A DNA stretch of 64,000 nt from Lepas anatifera (Eukaryota > Arthropoda > Thecostraca > Lepadidae): contig JAOTON010000046.1 in NCBI GenBank assembly GCA_034440635.1, positions 620,001-684,000 of the forward strand, written 5' to 3'. The position numbers and the translations under genes are program-made. Position 1 is the first letter of the stretch, and every line of letters starts with the position of its first letter. A model generated the notes under the pieces. The model was given only the letters and a program-made list of their open reading frames with translations, was not told the origin of the DNA and made no database searches. Shown in pieces: positions 10,625 through 22,418 of this stretch.

Positions 10625-11856
10625 CAAGGCCATTCCTACGACACACTGCGATTTATGGCACCCTCCCTTCAGCAGGCTTTCCGAGAAAGGGAAAACCCTG
10701 CATCTCAGGTCAAAACATTCAAATTCGGAATTCGGAATGCTCGACTCGAATATGGCGTCGAATTTGGTGCTGGTCGCAATCCACAGCACTATGGGGCAGA
10801 GCAGAGGAGATGCATTACAGGCCGCGCGCGGTGGACAGCTGGCTGGGTGTTCCAGCGCGCGGACGTCCCGTCCAGCGTCCAGCGTCGGCTGGGGAGTGGC
10901 GGGGTGACGGATGTGACACCCGGGACACCGTCACGGTATCGACGCAGCACCAATAGTCCGGCGCACCGACATGCCCGGCGGCAATCAGTCCGCTAATGAG
11001 GCCATTTGTCGCCGGACCGCGGCGCGGTGGCCGCAGCAGCCTTTCCAGCCCACTGCTGACGTGCGCTGCACTCGAGTGGCTGATCTCACGGTGCCAGGCA
11101 GCCGCTTCATTGTGGTGTACCGCTGCTGGAGAGAATGGCGGCACGGGTGGGATTCGCAGGAGTCGGCAGCTACCCTCAGAACTCGCCTGCCAGTGGAGAA
11201 AGTACACCTTTTTCGAGTTTGCAGGATAACGGATCATTGAATTGGCCGGTCACCTCTACAGCAGCTGAAGTGATTTCGTTCACGGAATGACCAGCCATAG
11301 GCAGATCTAGGGGGCAAATGGGGGCACTTTCCAGCAATACCCGCAGGGCCCCCTGAAACTATCACAGCGTCCTCAGAAAGGTCGATGGTGCCCCCTTTGA
11401 AATGCTGCTCCTCTCAGGATGCGAGTTTCGGCGCCCCCATGATAGGAATTGGTGCCCACCTGATAGGCTTTCCAGTCAAAAGTGGCGCCCCTCTGGCACG
11501 AATGGTGCCCCCTCCGATCAGGTGCACCCACCTCCGATCGGCAACCCTGGATCCGCCCAGGTGACACCTGGACCCTGGATGCGCCTATGTGACCATCTCC
11601 TGATCACCGCCCATCTGGTGACCATGTATTCGTGTTAAAGATGGGCATCCATTCGCTTCGTGCTTCTTAATTGGACTCACCAGTAAGTGCATACTGAGAT
11701 TAAACACCTTTTGGACAAATCATGGGCGTTGTAATTTCAAAGGTCATTCGTCGTCAAAAAAGGGTATTAAACCCGGTCAGTTTCTCTTTTAGTGTGTTCA
11801 TCATCCTCAACAGACCAGGTTTTTATTATTGCGCGTCAATATGTTAGAGAGGTGAA
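10625..11856. other. no gene confirmed; possible hAT-like remnant at 11295-11565
   Basis: A GC-rich stretch (10800-11180) has overlapping open frames on both strands without a recognisable domain. At 11295-11565, ends of type CATAGGCAGATCTAGGG and, inverted, CTGGGCGGATCCAGGG suggest a ~270-bp hAT-like MITE with a G/C-rich interior. Its flanking octamers match poorly. Confidence 0.35.
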
Positions 11857-12305
11857 AGGGAATGTGGCATCATGGTCGAATCCAGGAATTTAGTATCAAT
11901 AGGGATATTTTTAGCAGAAAATTATGAAAACATCCATGATTTCTCTGACAAATTTACAGTGAGCTCAATATTTTGACTTGTAAAATCCTTCTCTGGTGTG
12001 AAAAATAAGCATCTGCCTGTGGATGATGTCATTATTGGGCAACTACCACCATATTCAATAGGCTTCAAGGGCTTCAATTGACGGATTACTCACGGTGACG
12101 TCAGCGCTGTCGTCACACCAACGTCTGACAACTTTGGCCACCTGGCTGGGGTTGATTTGGGGTACATTTCAGGAAGGGTTTTAGCTTTTCTCCACGGAAA
12201 TTTTGAGCTTCAAGCCAAATGATATATTGAGTACCGGGTTTTCCAGCATGCTTTACAACTTGGCTATCTCAGTTAAAATCACGCTATAAAGGTGCCACAT
12301 TCCCT
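11857..12305. mobile_element. 449-bp MITE, copy 2 of the AGGGAATGTGGCACC family
   Basis: Same termini (one or two changes in the left TIR), same orientation and exactly the same 449-bp length as the copy at 1502-1950. The interiors are alignable throughout, for example the shared block around GCCTGTGGATGATGTCA. The right flank is TTAA; the left flank is TGAA, one substitution away. It is non-coding. Confidence 0.85.
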
Positions 12306-12309
12306 TTAA

Positions 12310-13150
12310 AAACATAGGTAAAAGGAAACTGCACAAACACAAGCATGTAGCACTTTTGACTACCCCGTGAGAAACATTTGAGTCCACGCTTAGAGGCGGC
12401 TCGGCTCGGGGATTGACATGCCAGATGCAGTGGCGGCGGGGAGGCGTGTTGGGTTTTTACACTGCTGACCCGAGTTTAATTCCTGCAGCGGGTCAGGCCA
12501 TTTTTAACATGTTAACTGGGGGGCCATTTGCTCCTCCCCAGTCGGTCGAAATGCCCCCAGTGCCCGGAAATTGGCCCCCAAGTGAAATAGACAGATGACC
12601 TAAAATTGAACAAACTCAACCTGACGGAAGTGAGACAGAACACCACCTGACAGTAACAATTTTGTTCTATTGCTCATCCCAAATTGGCAATGCACAAATA
12701 TTGTGTTAAAGCCTTCCACCAGTGGCTGTCTACTCCATCGTGCAAAAACGAAACAAAGCGCGTAGTTACGGGAAATCCCGGCAAAGCAGCCTCAGCACCA
12801 ACTAATCACAACGCTGGAGATAGCCTAGAACCAATCAAACATCGTGTTATGACCGACCGGAAGCCCAGCTAGTACCGGGGGATTGCACGATGCTCTCATT
12901 TCACACGCGGTCAGTTGTCAGTGCTCAGAGCTTGTTCGTGAATTAGGCGGAACCCGATGTAGTAACAGCGCGTCAGACTGGTTGCTGGCGTGGTGTTGCG
13001 AAGTGCTTAGCCTATTTATTTATTATTGTGGTGGTAGCATAGGTAAAAGTTATAGTGAGATCACTGCATGTTTTTTTCTGTAACCTGATAAGTTTTTAGT
13101 TGACCTTTCTCATCGATTCCTTGATGTTGTAAATTGGTAAAGATTATATA
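12310..13150. other. no gene recognised
   Basis: No domain, TIR or tandem structure was seen in this stretch. Confidence 0.35.
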
Positions 13151-13154
13151 TTCG

Positions 13155-13263
13155 GCCAGCCCTTCATCAGAATCATTAAGCTGGCTCCCGAGAAACCTTT
13201 CAAACAGGGAAAGAGTTGGAGGCGCCATATGACCCCGACAGTTGGTGCGTCGATAAGCCGCAA
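13155..13263 (+). mobile_element. tRNA-derived SINE family B, 5'-truncated copy
   Basis: Carries the family-B 3' body: GCCATATGACCC, then GACAGTTGGTGCGTCGATAAGCC and an A-rich end. The same block occurs inverted at 17012 and 42911, and more distantly at 27232 and 47054. The tRNA-like head is missing. Confidence 0.6.
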
Positions 13264-13470
13264 AAATTAGTAACTGGTTTTTGCACTACATTTCCTAGAT
13301 TATTTGGACAGCAACAGCCATACATCATAGAAGGTATGTACATAAAACTTATCTCGATTTAGACTATAAAGCACATGTGTTCGATACTTCAGGAATTTGC
13401 TTACCCTTGCTATACTCTTAAAGAAAAATAAGAAAATGGTTTATTCATTTCGAATATATTGCGGCAGAAT

Positions 13471-15376
13471 CAGGGCTGCCAAGCTGGCAGTTTTCTGGCT
13501 AAATATTTTGAATTTGGGCTTTTTGTCGTGTTTGGCCGCGCGATTTTTTCGGTTAGCCCTCTCTTGAAATCTTACTTTCTTTGGCCCTTTTCTAGCAGCT
13601 GGCACCTAAGCTCTTTTTGGTTTGTCTCTTGAATAAATATGGCTTCTCTTGGCCTTTTCCGGGCTTGAATAAGATGTTCTGACACCAATAAAGGAACAGA
13701 GCAGCAGAAAAACTGTTATGTCAGTGGGAGGGAGGGACAGAACTCTATGAAAAAAACACGATCAAAACAATGACAACCACCCAAAACCGGACGCTAAGGA
13801 TGCAATACTATAGGCGCCCTTTGGGTGGAAAGTCGATGGCAAAGTGCGCCCTCTGGGGCTCCACCCTCCCCCTCCCGCTAACCAAAATCCTAGATCACCA
13901 CTGTTGAGGAGCAAAAACGTCACAGTTGGAAAAGCAGGAAATATATCAACCGTTAGCGGGGAATGGTGCGGCCAAGATAATTGATGATGCTAACAAATTT
14001 TCTGCTTATGTGGATAAAATAATTTAGTAGCTACGCGGGATTGGAGGGGCACTCCTGGCTTCCTATTAACCCGCACCTCACGAAGGGTCCGGCGCCACCT
14101 TCGCCCCACCGAGGGCATCAATGAGCCCCTTTCTACCTCCGAAAATATGGGTGTTAGCGCAAATCTGCAAAGCGCATTGGAAAGGTCGTGTGACTTCATT
14201 GTGATTTTACTTCACATGTTTAGGCGCTCAGGTGAATGGTTTGAACTCCAGACGTCAAGTTGGGTCACGATAGGCTATTTCTACTAAAATGTTTAAGAAA
14301 CCTGGGCATAGCTCTTATGCCATTAGAGCTATTGAAATTTACTATAGTACGCTTGATAGGCAAATGCCAGGGCTTTCTCTGCTAAGTGGAACATAATGAC
14401 CTCCCACCAATGGTTTAACCTGCAGATGGCACCTCTTGACCTAAAATGACCTGAGGTCACGAAAGGTCAGAAAGTGACCTTGCCGTATATCAAATGGAAG
14501 CCATTGATGAGACATACACGATGACGTTTAATTCAGCGCTCTAGCTTGTTGAGATTAAAAAGTGTGTCAGTTTTTTATCCCTGGTGACCTGTGATCACCT
14601 CAGATAGGTCAAAGGGAAAATATCGCCCCTGGAATCCGTGAAAGGGTGGCCAAGAAGGTTTTCTGAGAAATTGGAGCATTTGCAATTATTTTTGTGACTT
14701 TAAGATCATAAGACAGCTTTTCCATGCTTTTTCTATGGGAGAGTACACCTTGTGACCTGACCTCAAGTCACCAAATAAAATAATTCCGGATATACATTTT
14801 GCAAACCTTTATCTTTGAAGGGTCATCAAATGTATAAAACTTTCAAATCTGTGGCCCTGGTAAAAAAATGATAAAAACATACAAAAATTGATCAGATTAG
14901 AAATGAGCTAATGTAGAGCTCAGAAGTTGAAGTGAGGTTGCATTGGTTGACCTTGCCTGGTGACCTGACCTATTGTGACCCGGGGTAAAAATTGTTAGCG
15001 AGGGTGGAAAAATGATGGACTGAGAAGTAGACCCCTCGACCACGGTGCTGCACCTGGTCGTATTTCTGTAATTCTGAAAAATCTTAGGGGGCCATCGTTG
15101 TTCCCCCGGTGGGACGAAGGTTAAATAAGTAGTGCGTTGAAAAAATATTGCATCATATCAAGATCAAACTGTCAAAAATTACGTTAAAAAAATAAGAGCG
15201 ATACAAGTTGTTTTTCTGTGAGTTTATGATTACTTTGAGGGGTCGTTTTAGTCTCAAATCTGACTTCTGTGATATTCATTTGGCTGTTTTAGTAAAAATA
15301 AAATTTGGACCCTTTTTGGCCCAGCTTCTAACTCGGTTTGGCCCTTTTCTACTGAAAAAAGAGCTTGGCAGCCCTG
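13471..15376. mobile_element. hAT-like element (1.9 kb including a nested TTAA element)
   Basis: Perfect 14-bp ends CAGGGCTGCCAAGC (13471-13484, and inverted at 15363-15376). Flanking octamers GGCAGAAT (13463-13470) and GGCAGCAT (15377-15384) match at 7 of 8 positions, as expected for an hAT-type target duplication. Subterminal GGCCCTTTTCTA words occur near both ends. Removing the nested element at 14066-15124 leaves about 850 bp without a transposase. Confidence 0.75.
14066..15124. mobile_element. TTAA-flanked AGGTCA-rich element, copy E1
   Basis: TTAA at both ends (14066-14069, 15121-15124). The left end reads TTAACCCGCACC and the right end, inverted, TTAACCTTCGTCCCACCGGG. The interior aligns with the elements at 27469 and 52457. 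A hand count gives about 12 exact AGGTCA/TGACCT hexamers. Non-coding; nested inside the hAT-like element 13471-15376. Confidence 0.8.
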
Positions 15377-15384
15377 GGCAGCAT

Positions 15385-15924
15385 CTACAATCTTTAGATT
15401 ATGGAAATACACAAAAATTGGAAACATTTTTTAACACCAGCGCTTCTAGGTCTTATTAACGCGCCCCCCCCAAATGGGGTGTTGATCCCCTGAAGACACA
15501 TAATGGCCAGCACAAGAAATGCCACCCCAATGACATTTCCTTAAAAATTGCCCTGGAGCGGGTAATTTATAAAGTCGTCCCGGTCCCCATATAAAAGCCG
15601 TCCAACAGTGCAAAAGTCCCCGATACCATACGGCCTCAGCAGTCGGCGCGTCGCAAAGCCTCAGCGCATGGCATTATACCATGCAGTCCTCTACACTGGC
15701 GTAGCTGCGCTCGCCTGCACACAGCTGGCCAGGTCGCAACTGGTGGGAATGCCTGCTGCCATGTCCATGTTCTCCACTCGTGAACGTGGCTCTCAAATTT
15801 CACGGTTCGTTGGCGACGAGCACCAACACACGAGGCATTATTTATGGAAGGCAACAAAGCTCTGATACAGGAAGATCCAGACGACAAACCTCGTGACTAA
15901 CTTCATCAAATTGTGGAGGCCCCC
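15385..15924. other. no gene recognised; possible TTAA-element end at 15456
   Basis: TTAACGCGCCCCCCCC near 15456 resembles the end of the TTAA family, but no partner end was found. Confidence 0.3.
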
Positions 15925-16640
15925 AGTGATGCATGGGGGCGCCGTTTGAGCAAAAGCAAGACACTGATGATGCATCATGGGGGCACCAGTGGCAAAGAGC
16001 GGGCCTAAAAAGCAGGGGGCGCTCACAATGAAGCGCGGGGCGCCCTTGGATTGAGACGAAAGCATCAATGATGCGCCATGGGGGCGCCGGTGGTACATGC
16101 GAGGTTTCAACAGATTGGGCGCCCATATTGAAGCGTGGGGTGCCGTTGAAATGAAAGCAAGACATCAATGCTGCACCATGGAGGGGCTACTAGCATAGAG
16201 CGGATTTTCAGATGGTGGGGGCGCCCATAGTGAGGCACAGGGACGCTAGTAGTATAGAGTTGGTTGTCAAAAGGTTGGTGAGATCACGGTGAGGCTTGGG
16301 GACGCCGGTGGATTGGTGCGGAGGTACTAATGATGCACCATGGGGCGTCGGTGGTATGTATGTACATACATACATAGCGGGGTTTCAACATGTCGGGCGT
16401 CAACAGTGAGGCGTTGGGGTGCCGGTGGAACAAAAGCAAGACAAAGACGATACACCATGGTAGCGAAAGCGGTATATAGCGGAACGTCAGAAGGTGAGGG
16501 CGCCCGCAAAGAACCATGGGGGCGCCAATGGAACGAATGAAGACACTTATGATGCACAATGGGGACGCCAGCGATGCAGGGCTGGTTGTCAAATGTAGTA
16601 TTTCTAAACAGCAACATTTTACTACGGGGCGCCGGAATTT
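15925..16640. repeat. degenerate ~100-bp tandem repeat, G-rich
   Basis: About seven diverged units share GATGCACCATGGGGGCGCCGG, ...AGCGGGTTTCAACA..., TGGGCGCCCATAGTGAGGC and AAAGCAAGAC blocks in the same order. A TATG/TACA-rich insertion lies at 16355-16375. Open frames crossing it have no recognisable domain. Confidence 0.7.
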
Positions 16641-17011
16641 CCGTTAAGGCACGCAAACGTGAAGCAGATGGAGGCCGCCTCGGAGGATGCCTTTTCACCG
16701 AGGGGGCCTCACCAACGAGGGGGCGACCCCGCGGCTCCCTGGATCAGCCTATGCCCCAAACAGATAGTTTCGTAGATCTCTGCACGAGAGCTGCGTGTTG
16801 TACGTGTTTATTATCAGGAAAGCTCACATATAACTGAAGAAAAGAAATAAGTCCAAGAAAGAGCCCTTTGCTCAACATGCTTTGTTTCTCCGACTCCATA
16901 TAGTCTCGGCGTTAGAGCATCGGTAAGAGCAATGTAATCCATAGCACATGAAATGCACAATCACATGCATCCTCCTAACTGAACCTTGGGGAGACACTCC
17001 CAGTCTCATAG

Positions 17012-17122
17012 TAATAATAATAATTGTTGGGGCTTATCGACACACTAACTGCCAGGGTCATATGGCGTCGCAAATTCTTTCACTGTTGGAAGGGTTGCTC
17101 GGGAGCCAGCTTGCTCCTTGTT
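17012..17122 (-). mobile_element. tRNA-derived SINE family B copy with 11-bp target duplication
   Basis: CAGTCTCATAG flanks the insertion exactly (17001-17011 and 17123-17133). On the minus strand the 3' end reads GTGTCGATAAGCCCC, then an AAT-type microsatellite tail. The 5' tRNA head is missing, as with truncated reverse transcription. The target duplication proves retrotransposition of this unit. Confidence 0.85.
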
Positions 17123-17133
17123 CAGTCTCATAG

Positions 17134-17653
17134 TGGCGCATCTGTATCGTTCGATATCGATATGCCCCCCTCTCTCCAGAAGCTCACATGTGTGTAAGAT
17201 ACGTCACTGGAAAGACCTGCTTGGTGGGGGGGGGCGATCCACTATACCCTCACCCAGGATACATTAACACTGTGCCGTTGCTTGGTCTGCTGAAACTACA
17301 TCTATTTTATGAAACTCAACTTCGCTCAAAGGCTGGTTATAATAAAAGAGTGCGGCAGTGCATAGCACTAAACCTACATTATCATCATAAGTGCTTGTAA
17401 ACTTCTGTGGTAAGACATGAAAGAAACGAGGCCTGCATTAGCCGGGTTGTTTGCTTTGGATACGAGGTGGCAGTGCTGACGACGTTGTGCCGTAGCGGCA
17501 TTCTTCACAGACATTCGAGGCAGAAACGTGCACACTCTGCGCAGGGGTGCATCTTGACACACTGCCAGACTGTCCGCTGGACGCCCTGCATAGCTACTGC
17601 AAAGCAATATATCACATCATTTGTTGTTAAAGAGCTGCAAGAAAAATCACAAA
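17134..17653. other. upstream region of the PAN-like gene
   Basis: Contains a G9 run near 17227. No TATA box or other promoter motif could be assigned with confidence. The main frame of the PAN-like gene stays open back to 17407 but contains no ATG there. Confidence 0.3.
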
Positions 17654-18627
17654 ATGTTTTTGTTTACAGTTTTGTGGGTGCCTTTTTTCTTCTGCCCATT
17701 GTGAGCTTGCTGAAGCGAACGGAGGCGTGCAGTTTCACAGCCAGGAAAGCTGGCTTCCTGCCTGACTCTGAGAGACTGGCAGCCTTTTTCCTCCCGAGGC
17801 ACGCTGAAACCTGCACCTGCTGCAGCCTGTGTTACCAATACACTGACTGCGCCAGCTTCAGCTTCAGCAAAACATCCAGCGAGTGCCGCATGTTCAGGAC
17901 CGTCGCTGGCTATGGAAACATCCAGGACAGCCCACACTGGAAATACTTTGTGAAGTCCGGTCGCTCGCGGCACCACCAGTTCTGCCGGCACGACTCCGAC
18001 TGTATAGATGAGGGTGACTGGTGCCGAGGTCGGGTCTGCACCTCCTTGGACACGGTCACCTGTCGAGTGATCCGGAACGTCTTCGGGGCTGGCATCAAAT
18101 ATCGCAATCATCCCTCCTACCTCTATGGATGGCTGAACCAGGAGCTCATTCGGCTCAGATGCTACATGGGACAAGAGTATTCGGGTGCAACCACCCTCAT
18201 TTCTCTGCACCTTCCGTCCCCTTTTAACAACGAAACTCTTCAGCGCCTTGACACCATGCCCGCTAGCCGATATCAGTACTCGATTCTGTACGCAGCCGAG
18301 GAGATCCGCCTCGCCGGGTCCGGGCCTTCCTACAGTCTCCTCCTGATGAACAGCGTCTTGCCGCTGGTAGAGTTCTCTGTGCCACGCTCTGAGCCCGTGT
18401 TTGCCCATCATCCGCGCCAGGTGGCCGACAGTGTCAAAATCACCCCCTCGATAAGCGTCCCCTTCACGCCCACCCTCCCGTTCCTGACCAACAGCTCCCA
18501 GAGTCTGCTGTCCATTGGCATGGAGTGGCACGAGAACAAAGGGGTGGTGGTCCCCGCGATGGGGTGTCGTGTTAAGTGGACCACCAATGGCTTTAGCGAT
18601 CTGATTTATCTGCTGATGCTCGAATAG
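17654..18627 (+). CDS. secreted PAN/Apple-like cysteine-rich protein, 1-base frameshift near its start
   Basis: The frame ending at the TAG at 18625-18627 is open from before 17407 but lacks any ATG in its N-terminal part. The ATG at 17654, in good context (CACAAAATG), opens MFLFTVLWVPFF, an ideal signal peptide, but runs into TGA. One extra T in the T6 run at 17683-17688 would join it to LLPIVSLLKRTEAC and the rest (about 324 aa). After the signal comes a PAN/Apple-like module (17805-17895) with CTCCSLC...DCASF...SECRMF. A short CRHDSDC...WCRGRVC module (17983-18039) resembles small toxin-like or EB cysteine motifs only in spacing. A unique ~190-residue C-terminal part carries N-glycosylation sites NNET and TNSS. 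PAN modules bind proteins or glycans; this protein's function is not known. No intron is visible. Confidence 0.6.
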
Positions 18628-21428
18628 GAAAGTGGACATCCCTGGACGCCCACAGACCTGTACATGGCTGCCGCGGTAGCTCCTTCTCTTACCTGCGCTA
18701 CCCCTTCGTAGTATTTTCAGTTATCTCTAAAGTGCTTATACGTTGTTTTGTGGGCATTTACTCGTTTTACATTTTATCCTTGTTGTTTCCAACAATTTTT
18801 CCCTGCGTTCCTGTACGGGCTGCCACTTGTTTTGCCTTCCTGCATCAAAATCTATCAGCTTTGTGAAGATAATTGCCAGTACTTAGCACTCGGACGGACT
18901 TCTGCAGGCACTTCGCCGAATGCGGATGGGTGAGCTCGCAGGCTAGACAGCGGTGCACCCTCTGCCAGTGCGTGACAGGCTGCAGTCCCGGGCCACCTTG
19001 TCGTTCCCATAGAGTCGCGCTCCATGCGTGGCGGTTCGTAAAAGAAACCTACTCGCTGGTTTCTTGCACTGTCGAATGGCGCTCTTAGGCTAAGGTGCTT
19101 CAATATGCGGGATTTCGAATGGCCGCCTGGTGTCTCTAAGATTCTCCCAAGGTAAATTGGAGAACGCAGCAACCCATTCAGAAGAACAGATGGGGAAAAA
19201 GACTTTGGGGCGATGCCGCTCTAGATCCGTTCGAAGCCTTCCGGTGGATAACGTGATGCACAGATTGCTGAAAATTGGGTGCCAGCCCGTGGGCTGCGCA
19301 AAACGGAGACAACTTGTGCCTGGAAGGCCTGTGCTGAGCCCCGGCGGTCATTGACATGCACGCTTTTAGCCGAGTTTTACCCAAAGAAAGCAAATGATCA
19401 GAAAGCACGAATGAAAGAATGAAGAAAGCACTCAAGTCAATCAGAATGGAGCGATGTCTTGGATATTCCTTCTTTTATATTGGGAGAGTGTTTTACATTT
19501 TATTTCTGCTTCGACTGAATTTCATCACAGTGTCACCACTGGGGAGGGGCCAGCAAGGTTATCAACCAATCACCTGAATTTTCAGATCCATTCAAATTAG
19601 TCAGAAAGTCCCGACTTTGTTTGAAGCAAGGTTTCAGTAAGTAACACAATTTTTAAATGTGCTTTGCCTAGATGGAAAAGCTTTCGGTCAGTAGAAAAGT
19701 AAATGGTTCACCAGCACCACCAAATTTTACGTTTTGCTCCCATTCCTAGACGTTTGAATGTGTGTAGGTATATGTACTTAGGATACTTAGGATTCTCCTC
19801 AAGTAGCCAATAAGGCTCTGAAGCAGCATTTTTGTGTTTCCAGAAGGGCGATGGTTATCATCGTATTTATTTGATCAGAATCATTGAAATGAAATGTTTA
19901 GAGTCTTTTTAGTCCCGCACTCTTTCTCTCTTTCTCTCCAACAAGTCCATGCAAAACTGCAGCTGCACGGTCAGTTGGCATAGGAAGGACATTTCAAAAA
20001 GTACTATGCTGAACGATCTAAGATATACCAGTCAAAACACATATGGGTTTTTCTTCTCCACATAAGCTGAGACAAAAGGAACAAAATATAACAAAAACTG
20101 GTGTCTGCTAAGGCCTCAAAAATTCGCTCAAGTCATGCACTTCGTAAAAAATATCGATGACTGAACAGGTCTCAGTTCTCGCTAAGCGCATTTCCATTTT
20201 AATCTTCGTCAGGTTATGTGAGTTTCACAAGTAATGACTTCTGGACTTTCTTAGTAAATTCACCCACTTACGTTTTCTCCACTAAAGTTATGAATCCTTC
20301 TGAAGGTGTTTTCCCTTAGACGAAATGTTTCAGCCCATACGTTTGCATGGATAGTTAGCTTCTTTTGTTTCCATAGATAACTTCTCTGGTTAGCATAGGT
20401 GCGTTTTGTTGTTTGTTTTTTTTTGTTTGATTGGATGCCTTGCAATATTGTCTCACCGAAATAAACATCGACACATCTTCGTGTATTCTTGGAAAGGCAT
20501 GTATACTACAAATGTAGCATACAAATGTAGCACAAAAATGCAGCACCCACCAACACCAAAGCACCAGTTTCATGGTAGAATAAAGATAACTCAGAAGAAT
20601 GGTCGTGGGCCTCAACAAAGACATTGTAAGAATATTTAAAAAGTTAGGGTATGCTGAAAATCGACAAAAAGCACCAGGACCCACCCTGAAACTTCATTAA
20701 CTACTATTTTGCGTCAACGACAAAAACTAGCACAGAAATCCAATGGCGCGGTAACACAAAACAATGGAAGATTCAAAACGCCAAAACAAGCTACTGATAA
20801 TCAAAGCTCCAAATGAAATAATTAAAAAATCACAAGCCAAATGGCCTAGAAGGTGGTGGGAAAGGTAGAAGAAAGATAGCGAACGTGAGAGGGTGATCCT
20901 TCTTCGCTTGCCCTTGGATCCGTCACTACCAAGATGCATCCATACAATTACACCGAGGTAAACACAGCCGTAAAATATCCGAGGCGCGCAGTCAAATGGT
21001 AACGACACGTGTCGTCATTTTAAGACACAAAACACCTTTTGAGCAGACAGTGCCCAGTTAGAGATGGAATGGACAACAGGCTCCACTGGCAGGAGAGAAG
21101 GAATATGTGAAGCAAGATATGAACCACAATATAGCGCCCTCAAACATACAGAAACGTTTAAAACATATATTGGCACCCCCTTTGAACTACAAAAGTCCTT
21201 TTCTAAGGCGGAAACGGCGCCCCTTAATAGCAGCCGCTGTCCGGAAAAAGAACTATGGATCCGTTCGTCTGCATCCGAAACAGAGCCTGGACAGGGCAAA
21301 TCTGTGTACCTATTGAGGAACTGATAACCACTCTCGCTCCCCCTCTTATATTCAACCCTGTTCAAACGAGGGACCTTTCTAGTAAACGTCAACTAGATCT
21401 AGAGGTTTTCTTTGATCGAATATATCCA
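18628..21428. other. no gene recognised
   Basis: The 3' side of the PAN-like gene, then AT-rich sequence with a short CTTTCTCT run near 19920. No conserved domain, TIR or tandem array was seen. No clear AATAAA was found just after the stop codon at 18627. Confidence 0.35.
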
Positions 21429-22418
21429 TTAACACGCGCCCCGCTGGTGTCCCTTGCATGATGCGCCCCGTTGGGGGGGCGTTTTTCGCCCCCTCCGTAC
21501 CTCGTTCCCCACGAAAGCTAAAGGAAAATTACGGGCGCCGTTCGAAAGCTCTTGACAAAACGAAGAGATTTTATAGGAAGAATTTTTATGTCAGGTCAAT
21601 ATTGAGGTCAGCATAGGTCAAAGAAGGCTTCAGGCTTACAACGAACCTCAGGGGAGCTAGAGCCAATATTTATGTATCACTGGATTCCTCTCATCGTGGT
21701 GAATCGAATGATGTATAATATTACCTTGCTAGGTCAAATAGTCAAAATGACCTGACTTCGACCTAGGTCAGGGTCACAGAGTGACCTGGTATGGTCATGT
21801 TGCATATCAATCGACTCCCCGTGACAATATAAGCACAACGCAAGCAAAATGGGAGCTTTATCTCAATTCAGTGAGAAGTTTTTGGCAAAACAATCACTCT
21901 CTGCTTCCCGTGACCTGATATGACTTTTGAGAGGTCAGATGCTCAAAAACCCAACTTAATGGTCAAGATCGTGGTAAGAATAGACGGTTTGAGGATTTTC
22001 AGCTTTATCTATCCAGCATTTACTGGAAACGAGCCCGTTCTATTTTTCACCATAGACTTATAATGGGGTGACCAAAAAATTGACCCCACCTTAGGTCAAC
22101 AATATCGAAATTCCGGGATAGCAGATTTGTAGACCCTAATGACCTTATCATATTGTGGAAGCTTCAAACTGATCGGTTTGCTAATGTTCCCTGCTCGCTG
22201 CTTCAAACTCGTAATTTTAGGTGTTGAGGTCGGGTCACTTGACCCTGAATAGCTCCTTGACCTGACATGACCTTAACTCAAAAATGTGTTCAAATGTGTA
22301 AAATTAATCAGGGATAAGGTACTGTAAGTTTCGTTGTTCTGCGTCTCTTCGTTTTTTAGCTATCTTGGGAAAACCAGGAGGGGGGCGAATTTTGCCCTCC
22401 CAGCGGGGCGCGTGTTAA
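21429..22418. mobile_element. TTAA-flanked AGGTCA-rich element, copy E4
   Basis: Starts TTAACACGCGCCCCGCTGG and ends with its inverted copy (CCCAGCGGGGCGCGTGTTAA). The left end carries a second, internal copy of the terminal word (GCGCCCCGTTGGGG). The interior aligns, inverted, with 62775-63801. About 13 exact AGGTCA/TGACCT hexamers by hand count. No transposase. Confidence 0.85.

Noticed and set aside
17647..18639. 330-codon minus-strand frame opposite the PAN-like gene
   Set aside because: The plus strand has the ordered cysteine pattern and signal peptide; the minus frame is its antisense shadow.
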